NCBI GenBank assembly: GCA_003577005.1
Contig: QEUW01000223.1
Coordinates: forward strand, 1-17,279
Length of the DNA: 17,279 nucleotides
Reading direction: 5' to 3'
Origin: Chloroflexota bacterium
GTDB lineage: Bacteria; Chloroflexota; Anaerolineae; Caldilineales; Caldilineaceae
The notes beneath the pieces were generated by a model. It was given only the letters and a program-made list of their open reading frames with translations, ran no database searches and was not told the origin of the DNA. Made by a program: the position numbers and the translations under genes. Positions 1 through 7,448 of the stretch are shown piece after piece; position 1 is the first letter of the stretch; every line of letters begins with the position of its first letter.

Positions 1-1356
1 ACGCTGCCGGCGCGTGTTTATACGCCGGGGACAACCTTTGCCTATTCTAACTATGGTACAGTTCTGGCCGGCTATATCGTCGAGCGCGTCTCCGGCGAGC
101 GTTTTGAGGCATACATCACAGACCACATCCTCACACCGCTGGCGATGACCCGCAGCTCGGCCACGCAACCCCTGCCGCCGGAACTGATGGTCGACCTTTC
201 CAGGGGCTACCATTATCGCAACGGCCAGTATGCGCCGGTTGACTTTGAGTGGATCGCCGGGGCGCCGGCCGCGCCGATCCGCACGACCGCCGCCGATATG
301 GCGAAATTTATGATCGCCCATCTCAACGGCGGCGCGTACGGCGACGGGCGGATTCTGCAGAGCGAGACTGCCGCCTCCATGCACCAGATGCACTTTGTCC
401 ACGACCCCCGGCTCAACGGCATAGGCTATGGCTTTATGGTCTCTGAGCAGAACGGCCAGACCATCGCCTGGCACACGGGCGGCAGCGCCCACTTCAACAC
501 CATGCTGGCGCTGGTCCCAGCCGAGAACATCGGCTTCTTTCTCTCGTACAACACGCCGGTTGCCGATCTCTACCAGCCGCTGGTGAGTTTTGTCGATCAC
601 TTCTACCCTGCTGTTCCAGTCGAAACAGCGGAACCGCCGGCGGATACGGCCCAGCGTATCGCCGCGCTGAGCGGCAGTTACGTCTCGTCGCGTGTGGCAT
701 ACGATTCGCCGCAAAAGCTGGCCACCTGGCTGGCCGAGTCGTTGACGGTGCGCTCCGGCCCGGACAACACGCTGCTCGTTGGGCCGCGCACATACACTGA
801 AATCGAGCCAGGTCTCTTCCGCCAGGTGGATGGGCCGCGGTTGTTGACCCATCGCACCGATGAGCAAGGGCGGGTGGCACAACTCTTCTTTGGACAATTT
901 GCCTACTTCAAAGTGCCTGCCTACCAGACGGCTGGTTCCCAGTTGTTGATGGCAGCCGGATCGCTCTTGCTCTTGCTGACGGCGGGGCCGATCTGGCTAG
1001 TGGATTGGTTTGTGCGACGGCGGCGTGGCGGTGTGCGGCCTGGCCGGTGGGCGCAGTGGGCGCGCTGGACAGCGGTCGGGTTTGGTCTGTTCAACGCTGC
1101 CCTGCTGGGCTGGTTCGTCGTCTCGCTGCTGGGCTTTGCCGAGAGCTTTGTCTTTCCCGCGGCGCCCACGACCATGCTCACCTGGCTCTGGTGGATCAAC
1201 ATTCCCGCCGTGCTGGCGCTGCTGCTCTTCACCGTGCTGGCCTGGCGAGAACAAGGATGGGGAACTCTCTGGCGCATCCACTACACACTGGTGATGCTAG
1301 CGGCGGTGCTTTTTGTGGCGTTTCTGGTAAACTGGAATCTGCTGGCCGGGATCTAG
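1..1356 (+). CDS. Serine hydrolase, class C beta-lactamase fold, with C-terminal membrane domain (5' partial)
   Basis: The reading frame is open from base 1, so the N-terminus, including the SxxK nucleophile motif, lies outside the window. Seen: a Y-S-N triad at bases 49-57, which fits the YxN catalytic motif, and H-T-G-G at bases 472-483, in the place of the KTG box; the HxG form is common in esterase- and peptidase-like members. After the catalytic domain and a beta-rich linker come four hydrophobic helices in the last 150 residues (about bases 935-1350). Known: this family (PF00144) covers beta-lactamases, D-Ala-D-Ala peptidases and esterases acting outside the membrane. Inference: an exported hydrolase anchored by its C-terminal helices. 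The specific substrate cannot be told. An ATG at 145 is internal to the domain and is not the true start. The next gene starts 14 bases after the stop, so the two are probably co-transcribed. Confidence 0.88.
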   Translation, partial: TLPARVYTPGTTFAYSNYGTVLAGYIVERVSGERFEAYITDHILTPLAMTRSSATQPLPPELMVDLSRGYHYRNGQYAPVDFEWIAGAPAAPIRTTAADMAKFMIAHLNGGAYGDGRILQSETAASMHQMHFVHDPRLNGIGYGFMVSEQNGQTIAWHTGGSAHFNTMLALVPAENIGFFLSYNTPVADLYQPLVSFVDHFYPAVPVETAEPPADTAQRIAALSGSYVSSRVAYDSPQKLATWLAESLTVRSGPDNTLLVGPRTYTEIEPGLFRQVDGPRLLTHRTDEQGRVAQLFFGQFAYFKVPAYQTAGSQLLMAAGSLLLLLTAGPIWLVDWFVRRRRGGVRPGRWAQWARWTAVGFGLFNAALLGWFVVSLLGFAESFVFPAAPTTMLTWLWWINIPAVLALLLFTVLAWREQGWGTLWRIHYTLVMLAAVLFVAFLVNWNLLAGI

Positions 1357-1370
1357 ACAAAGGAGGAACT

Positions 1371-2186
1371 ATGCGCTTTGGTCTTGAAGTCATCCCATTT
1401 GGCGAATTTAGCAATCCACGCACGGTAGTGCAGGTGGCGCAAGCTGCCGAGGCTGCCGGCTGGGAGGGGATCTGGGTATGGGATCATCTGGTCTTCCCCT
1501 GGCCGGTGGGCGACCCGTGGGTGACGCTCAGCGCCGTGGCCACGGCCACGAGCCGGCTGAAATTGGTCACGGGCGTCTCTCCACTGCCGCGCTACCGCCC
1601 GCATCTGCTGGCGCGCATGTTGACTGCACTGGACATCCTGAGCGAAGGGCGGGTTATCTTTGGCACAGGTCTGGGCATCCCGTCTGATTTTGTTCCCTTT
1701 GGTGAGCCGGAAGATGCCAAAGTACGCGCGGCGATGGCCGACGAGGGGTTGGCATTGTTGGCCCAGTTCTGGTCGGGCGCAGAAGTCTCGCATCACGGCC
1801 AGTTTTATACGGCGGAGGGGGTGCGCTTGCAGCCGGCGCCCGTGCAGCAACCGCGCATCCCTATCTGGATCGGGGGCGACAGCACGGCGGCCCTGCGCCG
1901 CGCCGCACAGTGGGATGGCTGGATCATCGGCGTGATCAACGAACAGGGGGAGGTCACAAAGCCGCCGCGCCAGCTCGCTGCGCAGGTTGACTACATCCGC
2001 CAACACCGGCCCAGCAATGCCCCCTTTGAGGTCGCCATCGATGGGGTCTCAGCAGCCGGCGAAGAGGGCGCTCTGGCGCGCGAATATGCCGACGCCGGCG
2101 CAACCTGGTGGTTTGAGGGCATCTATGGCTCGCGCGGCTCGCTGGCGGAATTGCTGGCGCGGGTCAAGGCCGGGCCGCCGCAATAG
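1371..2186 (+). CDS. LLM-class flavin-dependent oxidoreductase
   Basis: A 271-residue protein of the luciferase-like monooxygenase family (PF00296), a TIM-barrel fold that uses FMN or F420. Seen: an N-terminal barrel strand followed by the E-x-x-G-W-E-G-I-W-V-W-D-H segment (about residues 25-40), then the family's L-x-T-G-V-x-P-L-P-x-x-R-P segment, the L-D-x-L-S-E-G-R-V-x-F-G-x-G-L-G segment near residues 85-105, and a P-I-W-I-G-G strand near 165. It is a little shorter than typical 300-350-residue members but looks intact. The start is set by a strong AGGAGG at 1361-1366, five bases before the ATG; the frame is open further upstream, but that would overlap the hydrolase gene. It may be expressed with the upstream hydrolase, but no functional link is evident. 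Cofactor and substrate are unknown. Confidence 0.9.
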   Translation: MRFGLEVIPFGEFSNPRTVVQVAQAAEAAGWEGIWVWDHLVFPWPVGDPWVTLSAVATATSRLKLVTGVSPLPRYRPHLLARMLTALDILSEGRVIFGTGLGIPSDFVPFGEPEDAKVRAAMADEGLALLAQFWSGAEVSHHGQFYTAEGVRLQPAPVQQPRIPIWIGGDSTAALRRAAQWDGWIIGVINEQGEVTKPPRQLAAQVDYIRQHRPSNAPFEVAIDGVSAAGEEGALAREYADAGATWWFEGIYGSRGSLAELLARVKAGPPQ

Positions 2187-2349
2187 TGTCTAAGACCTGC
2201 TCCTGTTTTAGTCTGCCGTGAGGTGCGATGCACCTTGCGTGCAGTGCATTTTGCAGGTGCAACGCATGATTTCACCCGGCTTGCCTCCATCGCTACCGTT
2301 CAGACCCCTACCAAACAGAAACGTTAGCTTGGCAGAGGCGAGGTGAATC

Positions 2350-2416
2350 GCCCTCCGGGAGGTGACCAGATGAAGTCTCGTTAAACCAGGTCTCTGGTGG
2401 TCACCTCCCGGAGGGC
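2350..2416. repeat. Long inverted repeat (19-bp arms)
   Basis: The left arm, 2351-2368 (ccctccgggaggtgacca), is perfectly complementary to the right arm, 2398-2415; a further G-C pair at 2350/2416 extends it to 19 bp. The 29-base spacer contains a smaller ccag/ctgg stem near 2387-2397. There is no T-run after the right arm, so it is not a simple intrinsic terminator. It could be a REP-like dispersed repeat, a cruciform protein-binding site or a structured leader or 3' RNA. No coding sequence overlaps it. Confidence 0.75.
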
Positions 2417-2462
2417 TTGTCGGCATTTAACGATGCCAAACTACCCACCTGACCAGGCAAAC

Positions 2463-2499
2463 AACACGTCCGCTGACTGATTCAGCGGGCGTGTTTTTA
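2463..2499 (+). terminator. Intrinsic terminator
   Basis: Arms 2463-2476 (aacacgtccgctga) and 2482-2495 pair with a single G-T wobble over 14 bp around a five-base loop, followed directly by a run of T. It ends transcription about 280 bases after the LLM gene and insulates the membrane-protein run beginning at 2556. It is preceded by cacctgaccaggc at 2446-2458, a word repeated before the terminator at 11257. Confidence 0.85.
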
Positions 2500-2555
2500 T
2501 TTTAGAATCAGATATGGCCTGACATGACAGCCACTAAGAAGAGGAGGGTGTTTTA

Positions 2556-2969
2556 ATGTGGATCTTCATTCTCGTCCTGCTGCTCCTTGCTGCACAGCTC
2601 AACCTTACTGCCATTGTCCCGCTCCAGATCGGCGATCCCCCACCGCCCTGGTGGGTGGGCGGCAGGCTGCTCTGGCCCTTTGCCGTGGAGACGCACACAC
2701 TTCTTCCCCCAGGGGATGCGCTCAATACGCTCACGCCCGTCCTGGGGATTGGGTCCGCGCTACTGTTTCTGCTGGCGGCGGCTGCGCTCCTTGGCTGGGG
2801 TGTGCCGGGAACATGGTTCCGCATGCTCATCGTGGCTGGCATTGTGCTCTCCATTGTATTGCAGGTCATTTGGTTCTCTGGCTGGGCTATTCTCCCGCTG
2901 CTTGTGAATATCGCGCTCCTGTGGGCAGTATTTGGCCAGCATGTCAGTGTTGAGAGCCTTCGCGGGTAG
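2556..2969 (+). CDS. Small integral membrane protein, unknown function
   Basis: A 137-residue hydrophobic protein that I do not recognise. Seen: an N-terminal hydrophobic helix (residues 1-20, possibly an uncleaved signal anchor), a proline-rich P-P-P-P-W-W loop near residue 29, then three further hydrophobic stretches between about 60 and 127. The ATG at 2556 is supported by GAGGAGGG at 2541-2548. It is the first gene after a strong terminator and the first of a long same-strand run, so a promoter is probably close upstream. The next gene follows after 60 bases. Confidence 0.75.
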   Translation: MWIFILVLLLLAAQLNLTAIVPLQIGDPPPPWWVGGRLLWPFAVETHTLLPPGDALNTLTPVLGIGSALLFLLAAAALLGWGVPGTWFRMLIVAGIVLSIVLQVIWFSGWAILPLLVNIALLWAVFGQHVSVESLRG

Positions 2970-3029
2970 GCGATCATACTCGAGTCATCTATGCTCGCAG
3001 CTTTACCGGTACAGAATTGGAGGTTTACA

Positions 3030-3437
3030 ATGATTGCCGTTCGACCCAACACTGCCAGCTACGGGCGCGTGTTGTGGCTGGCCGTAGCGCTGGCCTTGAT
3101 TACGGCCTTTTCCTATCTGTTGATGGCCTGGGACGTTCTCGGTATCGGCGACCTGCGACCGGAGGAGGAGGGGGGCGCCATCGTCTTTGTGGCCGCGGTG
3201 AGTTATCTCATCGGCGGGTTGTTGATCCTGGCCCGCCGGCGCTGGCTGTGGATCGTTGGCGCCGTGGTCAACGCGCTGGTCATGATCTTCTTTTTTATGA
3301 TGTACCAGGATCGGCCAGCCGTGCTCTTCTCGCCGGGCGGATTGGCCTCCAAAGCGGTGCAACTGTTGCTGGAAGCAACGCTGATCTACCTGATTGTCAC
3401 CGACTGGTGGCGGGCCCGGCGCCAGTCAGGCGGGTGA
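3030..3437 (+). CDS. Small four-helix membrane protein, unknown function
   Basis: 135 residues with four predicted membrane helices (about residues 13-35, 48-68, 72-92 and 105-125), a short acidic loop (P-E-E-E-G-G) between the first two, and a basic C-terminus (W-W-R-A-R-R). I chose the ATG at 3030 because it follows TTGGAGG (3017-3023); an in-frame ATG at 2991 lacks a ribosome site. No family is recognised. It lies 60 bases after one membrane gene and 21 bases before another, so the three are likely co-transcribed. Confidence 0.75.
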   Translation: MIAVRPNTASYGRVLWLAVALALITAFSYLLMAWDVLGIGDLRPEEEGGAIVFVAAVSYLIGGLLILARRRWLWIVGAVVNALVMIFFFMMYQDRPAVLFSPGGLASKAVQLLLEATLIYLIVTDWWRARRQSGG

Positions 3438-3458
3438 ATTCGACGTGCGGAGGATGCG

Positions 3459-4370
3459 ATGATGCTTCAATCAGTCTTTGGCTTTCTCTGGAGACTGGTG
3501 GTATGTGTGCTTGCCTTTGTGTTCGGGATGCTTCTGGGGGGTGTGCTGGCAGGCGTAACCGGCCTGCAGCCGCCCACCCTGCCACCGGAGATCGACAGCA
3601 CTGCCGCCATGATGACGTTCTTTGTCACCAGCCCGTTGCTCGTATTGGCGCTCTATGTTGTCGGGCGTAACCTGGCTGGCGGCTGGCTCGTCCGCGCTGC
3701 GATACTGGCGTTGTTGGCTTGGATCGGTTTTGTTGTCAACAACGTGGTCGAAGCGACCATCTTCACCAGCTATGCGACGGCGCCTTGGTTTACGATAGCC
3801 AGTTTTACACCGGCTGTCCTCCTGTGCGCTGGTGCGACAGCCTGGCTCTTTCCCGGGCGCGGTTCCGACAGATCGATTATTCGCATAGTCAAAGGGTATT
3901 TTCAACAACGTCGCGCCAGCGAGTGGGCAGGGCGCTTCCTGTTGGCGGCCGTTGTCTTTATGCCGATCTACTACCTGTTCGGGATGATGGTTGCACCGTT
4001 TGTTGGCGATTTCTACCAGCAGGGTGAGTTTGGATTGGCGGCGCCGGCCCTAAGCACGCTCCTGCCTGTGCTCCTTGGGCGCAGTGTGTTCTTTTTTGTT
4101 GCCTGTCTGCCGGTTGTAATCGCCTGGCGCGGCCGCAGAGTTGATCTCTGGCTAAGCCTGGGGTTTGCGCTCTTTGTCCTGGTGGGTCTGCTCTATATGC
4201 TGGCGGGTAGTTGGATCGCGCCGTCCGTACGTCTCATTCACTCGCTAGAGATTCTGGCAGATTCGTTTGTCTATGCCGGCGCAATCGTCTGGCTGCTGGC
4301 GGGTGCAACGCGCTCGTCCAGCACCCCGCCGCAAAGAGAGAAGTTTGGCGCTGCTGCCGGACAAGCGTAG
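3459..4370 (+). CDS. Polytopic membrane protein, unknown function
   Basis: 303 residues, strongly hydrophobic, with about eight predicted membrane helices. The first helix region (residues 1-35) is followed by a soluble loop (P-P-T-L-P-P-E-I-D-S-T), then paired helices. A charged cytoplasmic-type loop lies near residue 140 (K-G-Y-F-Q-Q-R-R-A-S-E-W-A-G-R), splitting the protein into two four-helix halves, and the tail is hydrophilic. GCGGAGGA at 3447-3454 supports the ATG at 3459; the adjacent in-frame ATG at 3462 is equally possible. No family motif is recognised with confidence. The following gene, 50 bases downstream, encodes a HemG-like flavodoxin, so a redox-linked membrane role is possible but only inferred. 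Confidence 0.78.
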   Translation: MMLQSVFGFLWRLVVCVLAFVFGMLLGGVLAGVTGLQPPTLPPEIDSTAAMMTFFVTSPLLVLALYVVGRNLAGGWLVRAAILALLAWIGFVVNNVVEATIFTSYATAPWFTIASFTPAVLLCAGATAWLFPGRGSDRSIIRIVKGYFQQRRASEWAGRFLLAAVVFMPIYYLFGMMVAPFVGDFYQQGEFGLAAPALSTLLPVLLGRSVFFFVACLPVVIAWRGRRVDLWLSLGFALFVLVGLLYMLAGSWIAPSVRLIHSLEILADSFVYAGAIVWLLAGATRSSSTPPQREKFGAAAGQA

Positions 4371-4420
4371 CAGCACATTGGAGGAGGAACAGGATTCTCC
4401 CTGTTGAAGAGGAAATACTT

Positions 4421-4930
4421 ATGAGTCAGCGTATCCTTATTACCTATGCCAGCCGCGCCGGTTCGACCGCCGAAGTGGCCGCCGCGATTGGGGATGCTCT
4501 CGGCGCTCGCGGTTTTACAGTGGACACCAAACCGGTCGCGGAAAACCAGCCGGTCGATGGCTACCAGGCCGTCTTGATCGGAAGCGCCGTGCGGATGGGG
4601 CAATGGCTGCCCGAAGCGGTCGACTATATCAAAAACCACCAGCAGGCCCTCAACCGTGTACCGGTGGCGCTTTTTACCGTCCATATGAACAACGTGGGCG
4701 ATGACGAGGAGAGCGAGAAAAATCGTAATACCTATATGGATGCCGTGCGCCCGCTGATCAACCCGGTGGGTGAGGCCTTTTTTGCCGGTAAGATGGATTT
4801 TTCGCGCCTCTCCTTCCTGGACCGTCTGACCGCCAAGCTGGTGAAGGCGCCTGAACAGGATCTGCGCGACTGGGGTAGGATTCGCGCCTGGGCGGAAGAA
4901 ATTGAACCGATGTTGGGGCCAATCAAGTAA
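4421..4930 (+). CDS. Flavodoxin-domain protein, HemG-like (Flavodoxin_5)
   Basis: 169 residues matching the flavodoxin-fold family that includes menaquinone-dependent protoporphyrinogen IX dehydrogenase HemG. Seen: the FMN-phosphate loop T-Y-A-S-R-A-G-S-T at residues 8-16, the V-L-I-G-S-A-V-R-M-G strand-loop near 50-60, the H-x-N segment in the middle, and the C-terminal K-A-P-E-Q-D-L-R-D-W block typical of HemG-like sequences. Known: HemG couples haem-precursor oxidation to quinone. Inference: homologues outside Enterobacteria often have no proven role in haem synthesis and no haem genes are nearby, so I call only the fold and FMN binding. The ATG at 4421 follows GAAGAGGAAA (4407-4414); the longer open frame upstream overlaps the preceding gene and is not used. 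The next gene starts ten bases after the stop. Confidence 0.88.
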   Translation: MSQRILITYASRAGSTAEVAAAIGDALGARGFTVDTKPVAENQPVDGYQAVLIGSAVRMGQWLPEAVDYIKNHQQALNRVPVALFTVHMNNVGDDEESEKNRNTYMDAVRPLINPVGEAFFAGKMDFSRLSFLDRLTAKLVKAPEQDLRDWGRIRAWAEEIEPMLGPIK

Positions 4931-4940
4931 GGAGAAAGCT

Positions 4941-5381
4941 ATGTTAGCCAAGCGAGTTGACCGCACTCTGCTCACGCTGATGGTTGCGTTTTTGTCAGTG
5001 ACGGCGGTAGCGGGTGGGGGGGCGCTCCTGACCGGGGACATTTCTCCAGGGCTGGAACTGCTGGAAGGGTCGCCCTTCGCCAGCTATGTTATTCCTGGTC
5101 TTTCGTTGCTCGTGCTGGTCGGGGGTAGTGCAGCGATTGCCACCTTTATGATGTTGGGGCGTCACCCGTTAGCCGTAGCGGCATCCGCCGTCGCTGGAGT
5201 GATGATCATGGGTTTTGAGGTCGTGGAAGTGCTGGTCATCGGTTCGCCGGCAGGACTTGCCCGTAACCTGCAACTCTTCTACTTCACGCTTGGCCTGCTC
5301 ATCACCGCACTGACAGGGTGGATGTGGGTGTCTGCGCGCGGGATGAGGCTTGCAGGTGTAGGACATAAGGCGATGCAGTAA
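4941..5381 (+). CDS. Small four-helix membrane protein, unknown function
   Basis: 146 residues with four predicted membrane helices (about 8-30, 47-70, 73-97 and 110-133). The loop after helix one contains S-P-G-L-E-L-L-E-G-S-P-F, and the second helix is glycine-rich. The stop of the HemG-like gene, AAGGAGA at 4928-4934 and the ATG at 4941 are packed within 20 bases, which suggests translation coupled to the flavodoxin. This makes it a candidate membrane partner of that protein, though no quinone- or haem-binding histidine pattern is evident. I do not recognise the family. Confidence 0.77.
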   Translation: MLAKRVDRTLLTLMVAFLSVTAVAGGGALLTGDISPGLELLEGSPFASYVIPGLSLLVLVGGSAAIATFMMLGRHPLAVAASAVAGVMIMGFEVVEVLVIGSPAGLARNLQLFYFTLGLLITALTGWMWVSARGMRLAGVGHKAMQ

Positions 5382-5437
5382 CAAGTCGCCTGCCAGAACT
5401 TTCACTGCCACGCAGAAAGAGAGGCACGGTAGCTGAC

Positions 5438-5506
5438 AACGGATTTTTGGAACGGATTGAACAGATTTGTCCCGTTGAATCCGTAAGAATTGGTGCAGAA
5501 CGGATT
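5438..5506. repeat. Cluster of aacggatt repeats with imperfect hairpin
   Basis: The octamer aacggatt occurs at 5438-5445, 5451-5458 and 5499-5506, and the inverse word aatccgt at 5478-5484. The second direct copy and the inverted copy form an imperfect hairpin at about 5452-5484 (seven paired bases, one mismatch, three more pairs). No T-run follows. It lies in the 205-bp gap between two membrane-protein genes and looks like a small dispersed or simple repeat rather than a gene. Confidence 0.5.
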
Positions 5507-5586
5507 CGTAAGGGTGGTCTGGACGGGATAAGGCGGGTAGAGTTTATTTCTGTCCAAACCCGTCTCGATTCATCAGGAGGACAATC

Positions 5587-5844
5587 ATGAGCCAGAAAAA
5601 GCAATGGAAAGACCTTTCAACCATGACCCGTGTGCGGATTGCCGTCATGGGGTTCGTGCAGATCGCGCTGCTGGTTGCCGCGCTGTGGGATATTCGCCGC
5701 CGCCCGGCGGAGGCGATCAACGGTAGCAAGAAGATGTGGTATGGCCTGGCCTTTGTCAATTTTGTGGGGCCAATCGCCTACTTCCTGTTTGGCCGTAAGC
5801 GGGGTTTTCAAGTGGAGACCCCTGCGGTCCGGGATAGCGGCTAA
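5587..5844 (+). CDS. Two-helix small membrane protein, PLDc_N-like
   Basis: 85 residues with two membrane helices (about 17-35 and 49-66). Seen: the second helix ends in G-P-I-A-Y-F-L-F-G-R-K-R, and the first is followed by a W-D-I-R-R-R-P loop. This resembles the N-terminal membrane region of cardiolipin synthases (PLDc_N, PF13396), which also occurs as a stand-alone small protein. The phospholipase D catalytic domain with HKD motifs is absent, so no enzymatic function is expected. The start follows AGGAGG at 5576-5581. It is separated from the previous gene by the aacggatt repeat region. Confidence 0.72.
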   Translation: MSQKKQWKDLSTMTRVRIAVMGFVQIALLVAALWDIRRRPAEAINGSKKMWYGLAFVNFVGPIAYFLFGRKRGFQVETPAVRDSG

Positions 5845-5857
5845 AACAAATAGAAGG

Positions 5858-5932
5858 TGCGCAACTGGATTACGCTTTATGGCCGCGTTCCTGTGGATTT
5901 GGTACATTCTGATTGCCCGCAGGCTCTTTTAG
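5858..5932 (+). pseudogene. Possible C-terminal remnant of a membrane protein
   Basis: A short reading frame ends at 5932 and reads T-G-L-R-F-M-A-A-F-L-W-I-W-Y-I-L-I-A-R-R-L-F. It resembles the last membrane helix and basic tail of small polytopic Chloroflexota proteins. There is no start or ribosome site that would make it a gene. It fills the gap between 5844 and 5962. The call rests only on composition and could be chance. Confidence 0.25.
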
Positions 5933-5961
5933 CGAGGACAGGGCGCGGCCAGGGAGCCAAC

Positions 5962-6639
5962 ATGAATCGCGCGACACGAATCACGGTCTCAGCCTTTGGC
6001 GCCCTGGTGGGGTTGGCCGGCATCGAACATGGGATCGGTGAAATCCTGCAAGGCAATATCGCCCCAGAAGAGATCATGATCCTCTCTTGGCCCGATGCGG
6101 CATTTTTTCGCGTCCTGGCTGGGGAGCCGGCGATGACGGTCATTCCCAACATGTTGATCACAGGAATTCTTGCCGTCCTCGCTTCGCTCTTCTTCCTCGT
6201 GTGGGCGACCCTCTTCGTCCAGCGGAAGCACAGTGGCCTGGTCTTGATCCTATCGTCCATCGTCATGCTGCTGGTGGGTGGGGGGATCGGACCCCCAGTT
6301 TTGGGTGTCATCCTGGGCCTGACCGCAACCCGTATCCATGCGCCGTTGACCTGGTGGCGCACGCACCTTCCGGCAGGCTTGCGACGTGGGTTGGGACAGT
6401 TGTGGCCCTGGTCTTTGAGCGTCGGCTCGATGGCCTGGCTCGCCATGTTGCCGGGCACAGGCATCCTTGCGTATTTCTTTGGCGTGGAAAACCCTCCCCT
6501 GGTCTATGCGCTTATCCTCTGCATGTTTGGCTTGCTCTTTTTGACCATACTGGCTGGATTTGCGCGCGACAGCCTGCGGCAGAGCGGGCCTTTGCCAGGC
6601 ACAACCGGTGGAAGAGTATCCCAGGTAATTCTGAGATAA
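5962..6639 (+). CDS. Polytopic membrane protein, unknown function
   Basis: 225 residues with about six hydrophobic helices. Seen: an N-terminal helix with F-G-A-L-V-G-L-A-G-I-E-H-G-I-G-E, a conserved-looking G-I-E-H-G motif at residues 19-23, a short extracytoplasmic-type segment, then helices near 60-83, 90-115, 150-172 and 180-200. The G-x-x-H-G-I-x-E-x-x-Q-G pattern recurs in uncharacterised membrane proteins of Chloroflexota and Firmicutes as I remember them; no function is assigned. The ATG at 5962 follows a weak site (AGGGAG at 5951-5956). The stop lies ten bases before the next ATG, with that gene's ribosome site overlapping, which indicates co-transcription with the DUF4386-like gene. 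Confidence 0.76.
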   Translation: MNRATRITVSAFGALVGLAGIEHGIGEILQGNIAPEEIMILSWPDAAFFRVLAGEPAMTVIPNMLITGILAVLASLFFLVWATLFVQRKHSGLVLILSSIVMLLVGGGIGPPVLGVILGLTATRIHAPLTWWRTHLPAGLRRGLGQLWPWSLSVGSMAWLAMLPGTGILAYFFGVENPPLVYALILCMFGLLFLTILAGFARDSLRQSGPLPGTTGGRVSQVILR

Positions 6640-6649
6640 GGAGCCGATC

Positions 6650-7420
6650 ATGTCAGCGGTTACGACTATGAAAATGCCAAAGCGGGTGCCCCACGCCGAA
6701 AGCAAAGCTTTTAGCGGGAAGATCCTGTACATTGTTGCCGGCGTGGCCGCGCTGGTCGCGCTGGCCGCCAATCTGCTGGATGTCATCCTCGGCTTTGGGG
6801 AAACCGACATCTTTGTCTATGGGACTATGCACGCCACCGATTGGTTTGCGCTCTTTCAGGAGAACTGGTTCAAGGGTCTGTATGTGCTCGGCATCTTGAA
6901 CATCGTCTACATGATGGCCATGGTTCCACTCTACTTCGCCCTGTTGGCCGTGCATCGCCGCACGTATGAGCTGTACGCGGCGCTGGCGCTGACCGTCTTT
7001 GCCATTGGGATGGCCATCTACGTTGCAAACAATGCCGCCATTCCCATGTTCGTCCTCTCCGGCAAGTATGCAGCCGCGGCGACGGACGCGCAGCGGGCGC
7101 TGTTCGCCGCCGCAGGAGAGACGGTGCTGGCGCGTGGCGAGGATTTCACGCCAGGCTCATTTATCGGCATGATTTTCGGAGGCATCGCCGCCATCACCAT
7201 CTCGCTTGTCATGCTGCGCGGCGGGGTCTTTGGCAAGGTGACGGCGTGGGCCGGCATTGTCGGTTTTACCTTTCTGTCGATCTTCACGGTCTTGGCGACG
7301 TTTGTTCCGGCGCTCTATTATATCGCCTACTATTTCTTTGCCATGATCGGTGGCCTGTTGGCCCTGGCATGGTTCGCCCTGGTTGCGCTGAAGTTTCTCA
7401 AGCTGGGGCGAACTGGGTAG
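6650..7420 (+). CDS. DUF4386-like six-helix membrane protein
   Basis: 256 residues with about six membrane helices (near 27-48, 68-100, 105-125, 165-187, 193-215 and 220-245). Seen: the block P-G-S-F-I-G-M-I-F-G-G-I-A-A-I-T-I-S followed by V-M-L-R-G-G-V-F-G-K-V-T-A-W-A-G-I-V-G-F, which is the pattern I associate with DUF4386 (membrane proteins of unknown function). Start supported by AAGGAG at 6638-6643. A flavodoxin gene follows 28 bases downstream and another membrane gene precedes it by ten bases. The family assignment is by memory of the motif and should be treated as likely rather than certain. Confidence 0.78.
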   Translation: MSAVTTMKMPKRVPHAESKAFSGKILYIVAGVAALVALAANLLDVILGFGETDIFVYGTMHATDWFALFQENWFKGLYVLGILNIVYMMAMVPLYFALLAVHRRTYELYAALALTVFAIGMAIYVANNAAIPMFVLSGKYAAAATDAQRALFAAAGETVLARGEDFTPGSFIGMIFGGIAAITISLVMLRGGVFGKVTAWAGIVGFTFLSIFTVLATFVPALYYIAYYFFAMIGGLLALAWFALVALKFLKLGRTG

Positions 7421-7448
7421 GGCTTTTGCGTGAGAACGGAGGTATCCC

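Larger units (their letters stand above)
2187..2555. other. 369-bp intergenic region with palindromes and a terminator
   Basis: I see no credible gene here. From left to right it holds a cluster of AGGTGC/GCACCT palindromic words (2221-2266), a long near-perfect inverted repeat (2350-2416), a 13-base word that recurs elsewhere in the window (2446-2458), an intrinsic terminator (2463-2499), and the ribosome site of the next gene (GAGGAGGG at 2541-2548). No convincing -35/-10 pair was found upstream of 2556, although an A/T-rich stretch after the terminator (about 2494-2520) is a plausible promoter area. Confidence 0.6.

Noticed and set aside
4271..5041. 256-codon open frame on the minus strand
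   Set aside because: It is antisense to the HemG-like flavodoxin, whose motifs are clear, and has no recognisable domain or ribosome site.
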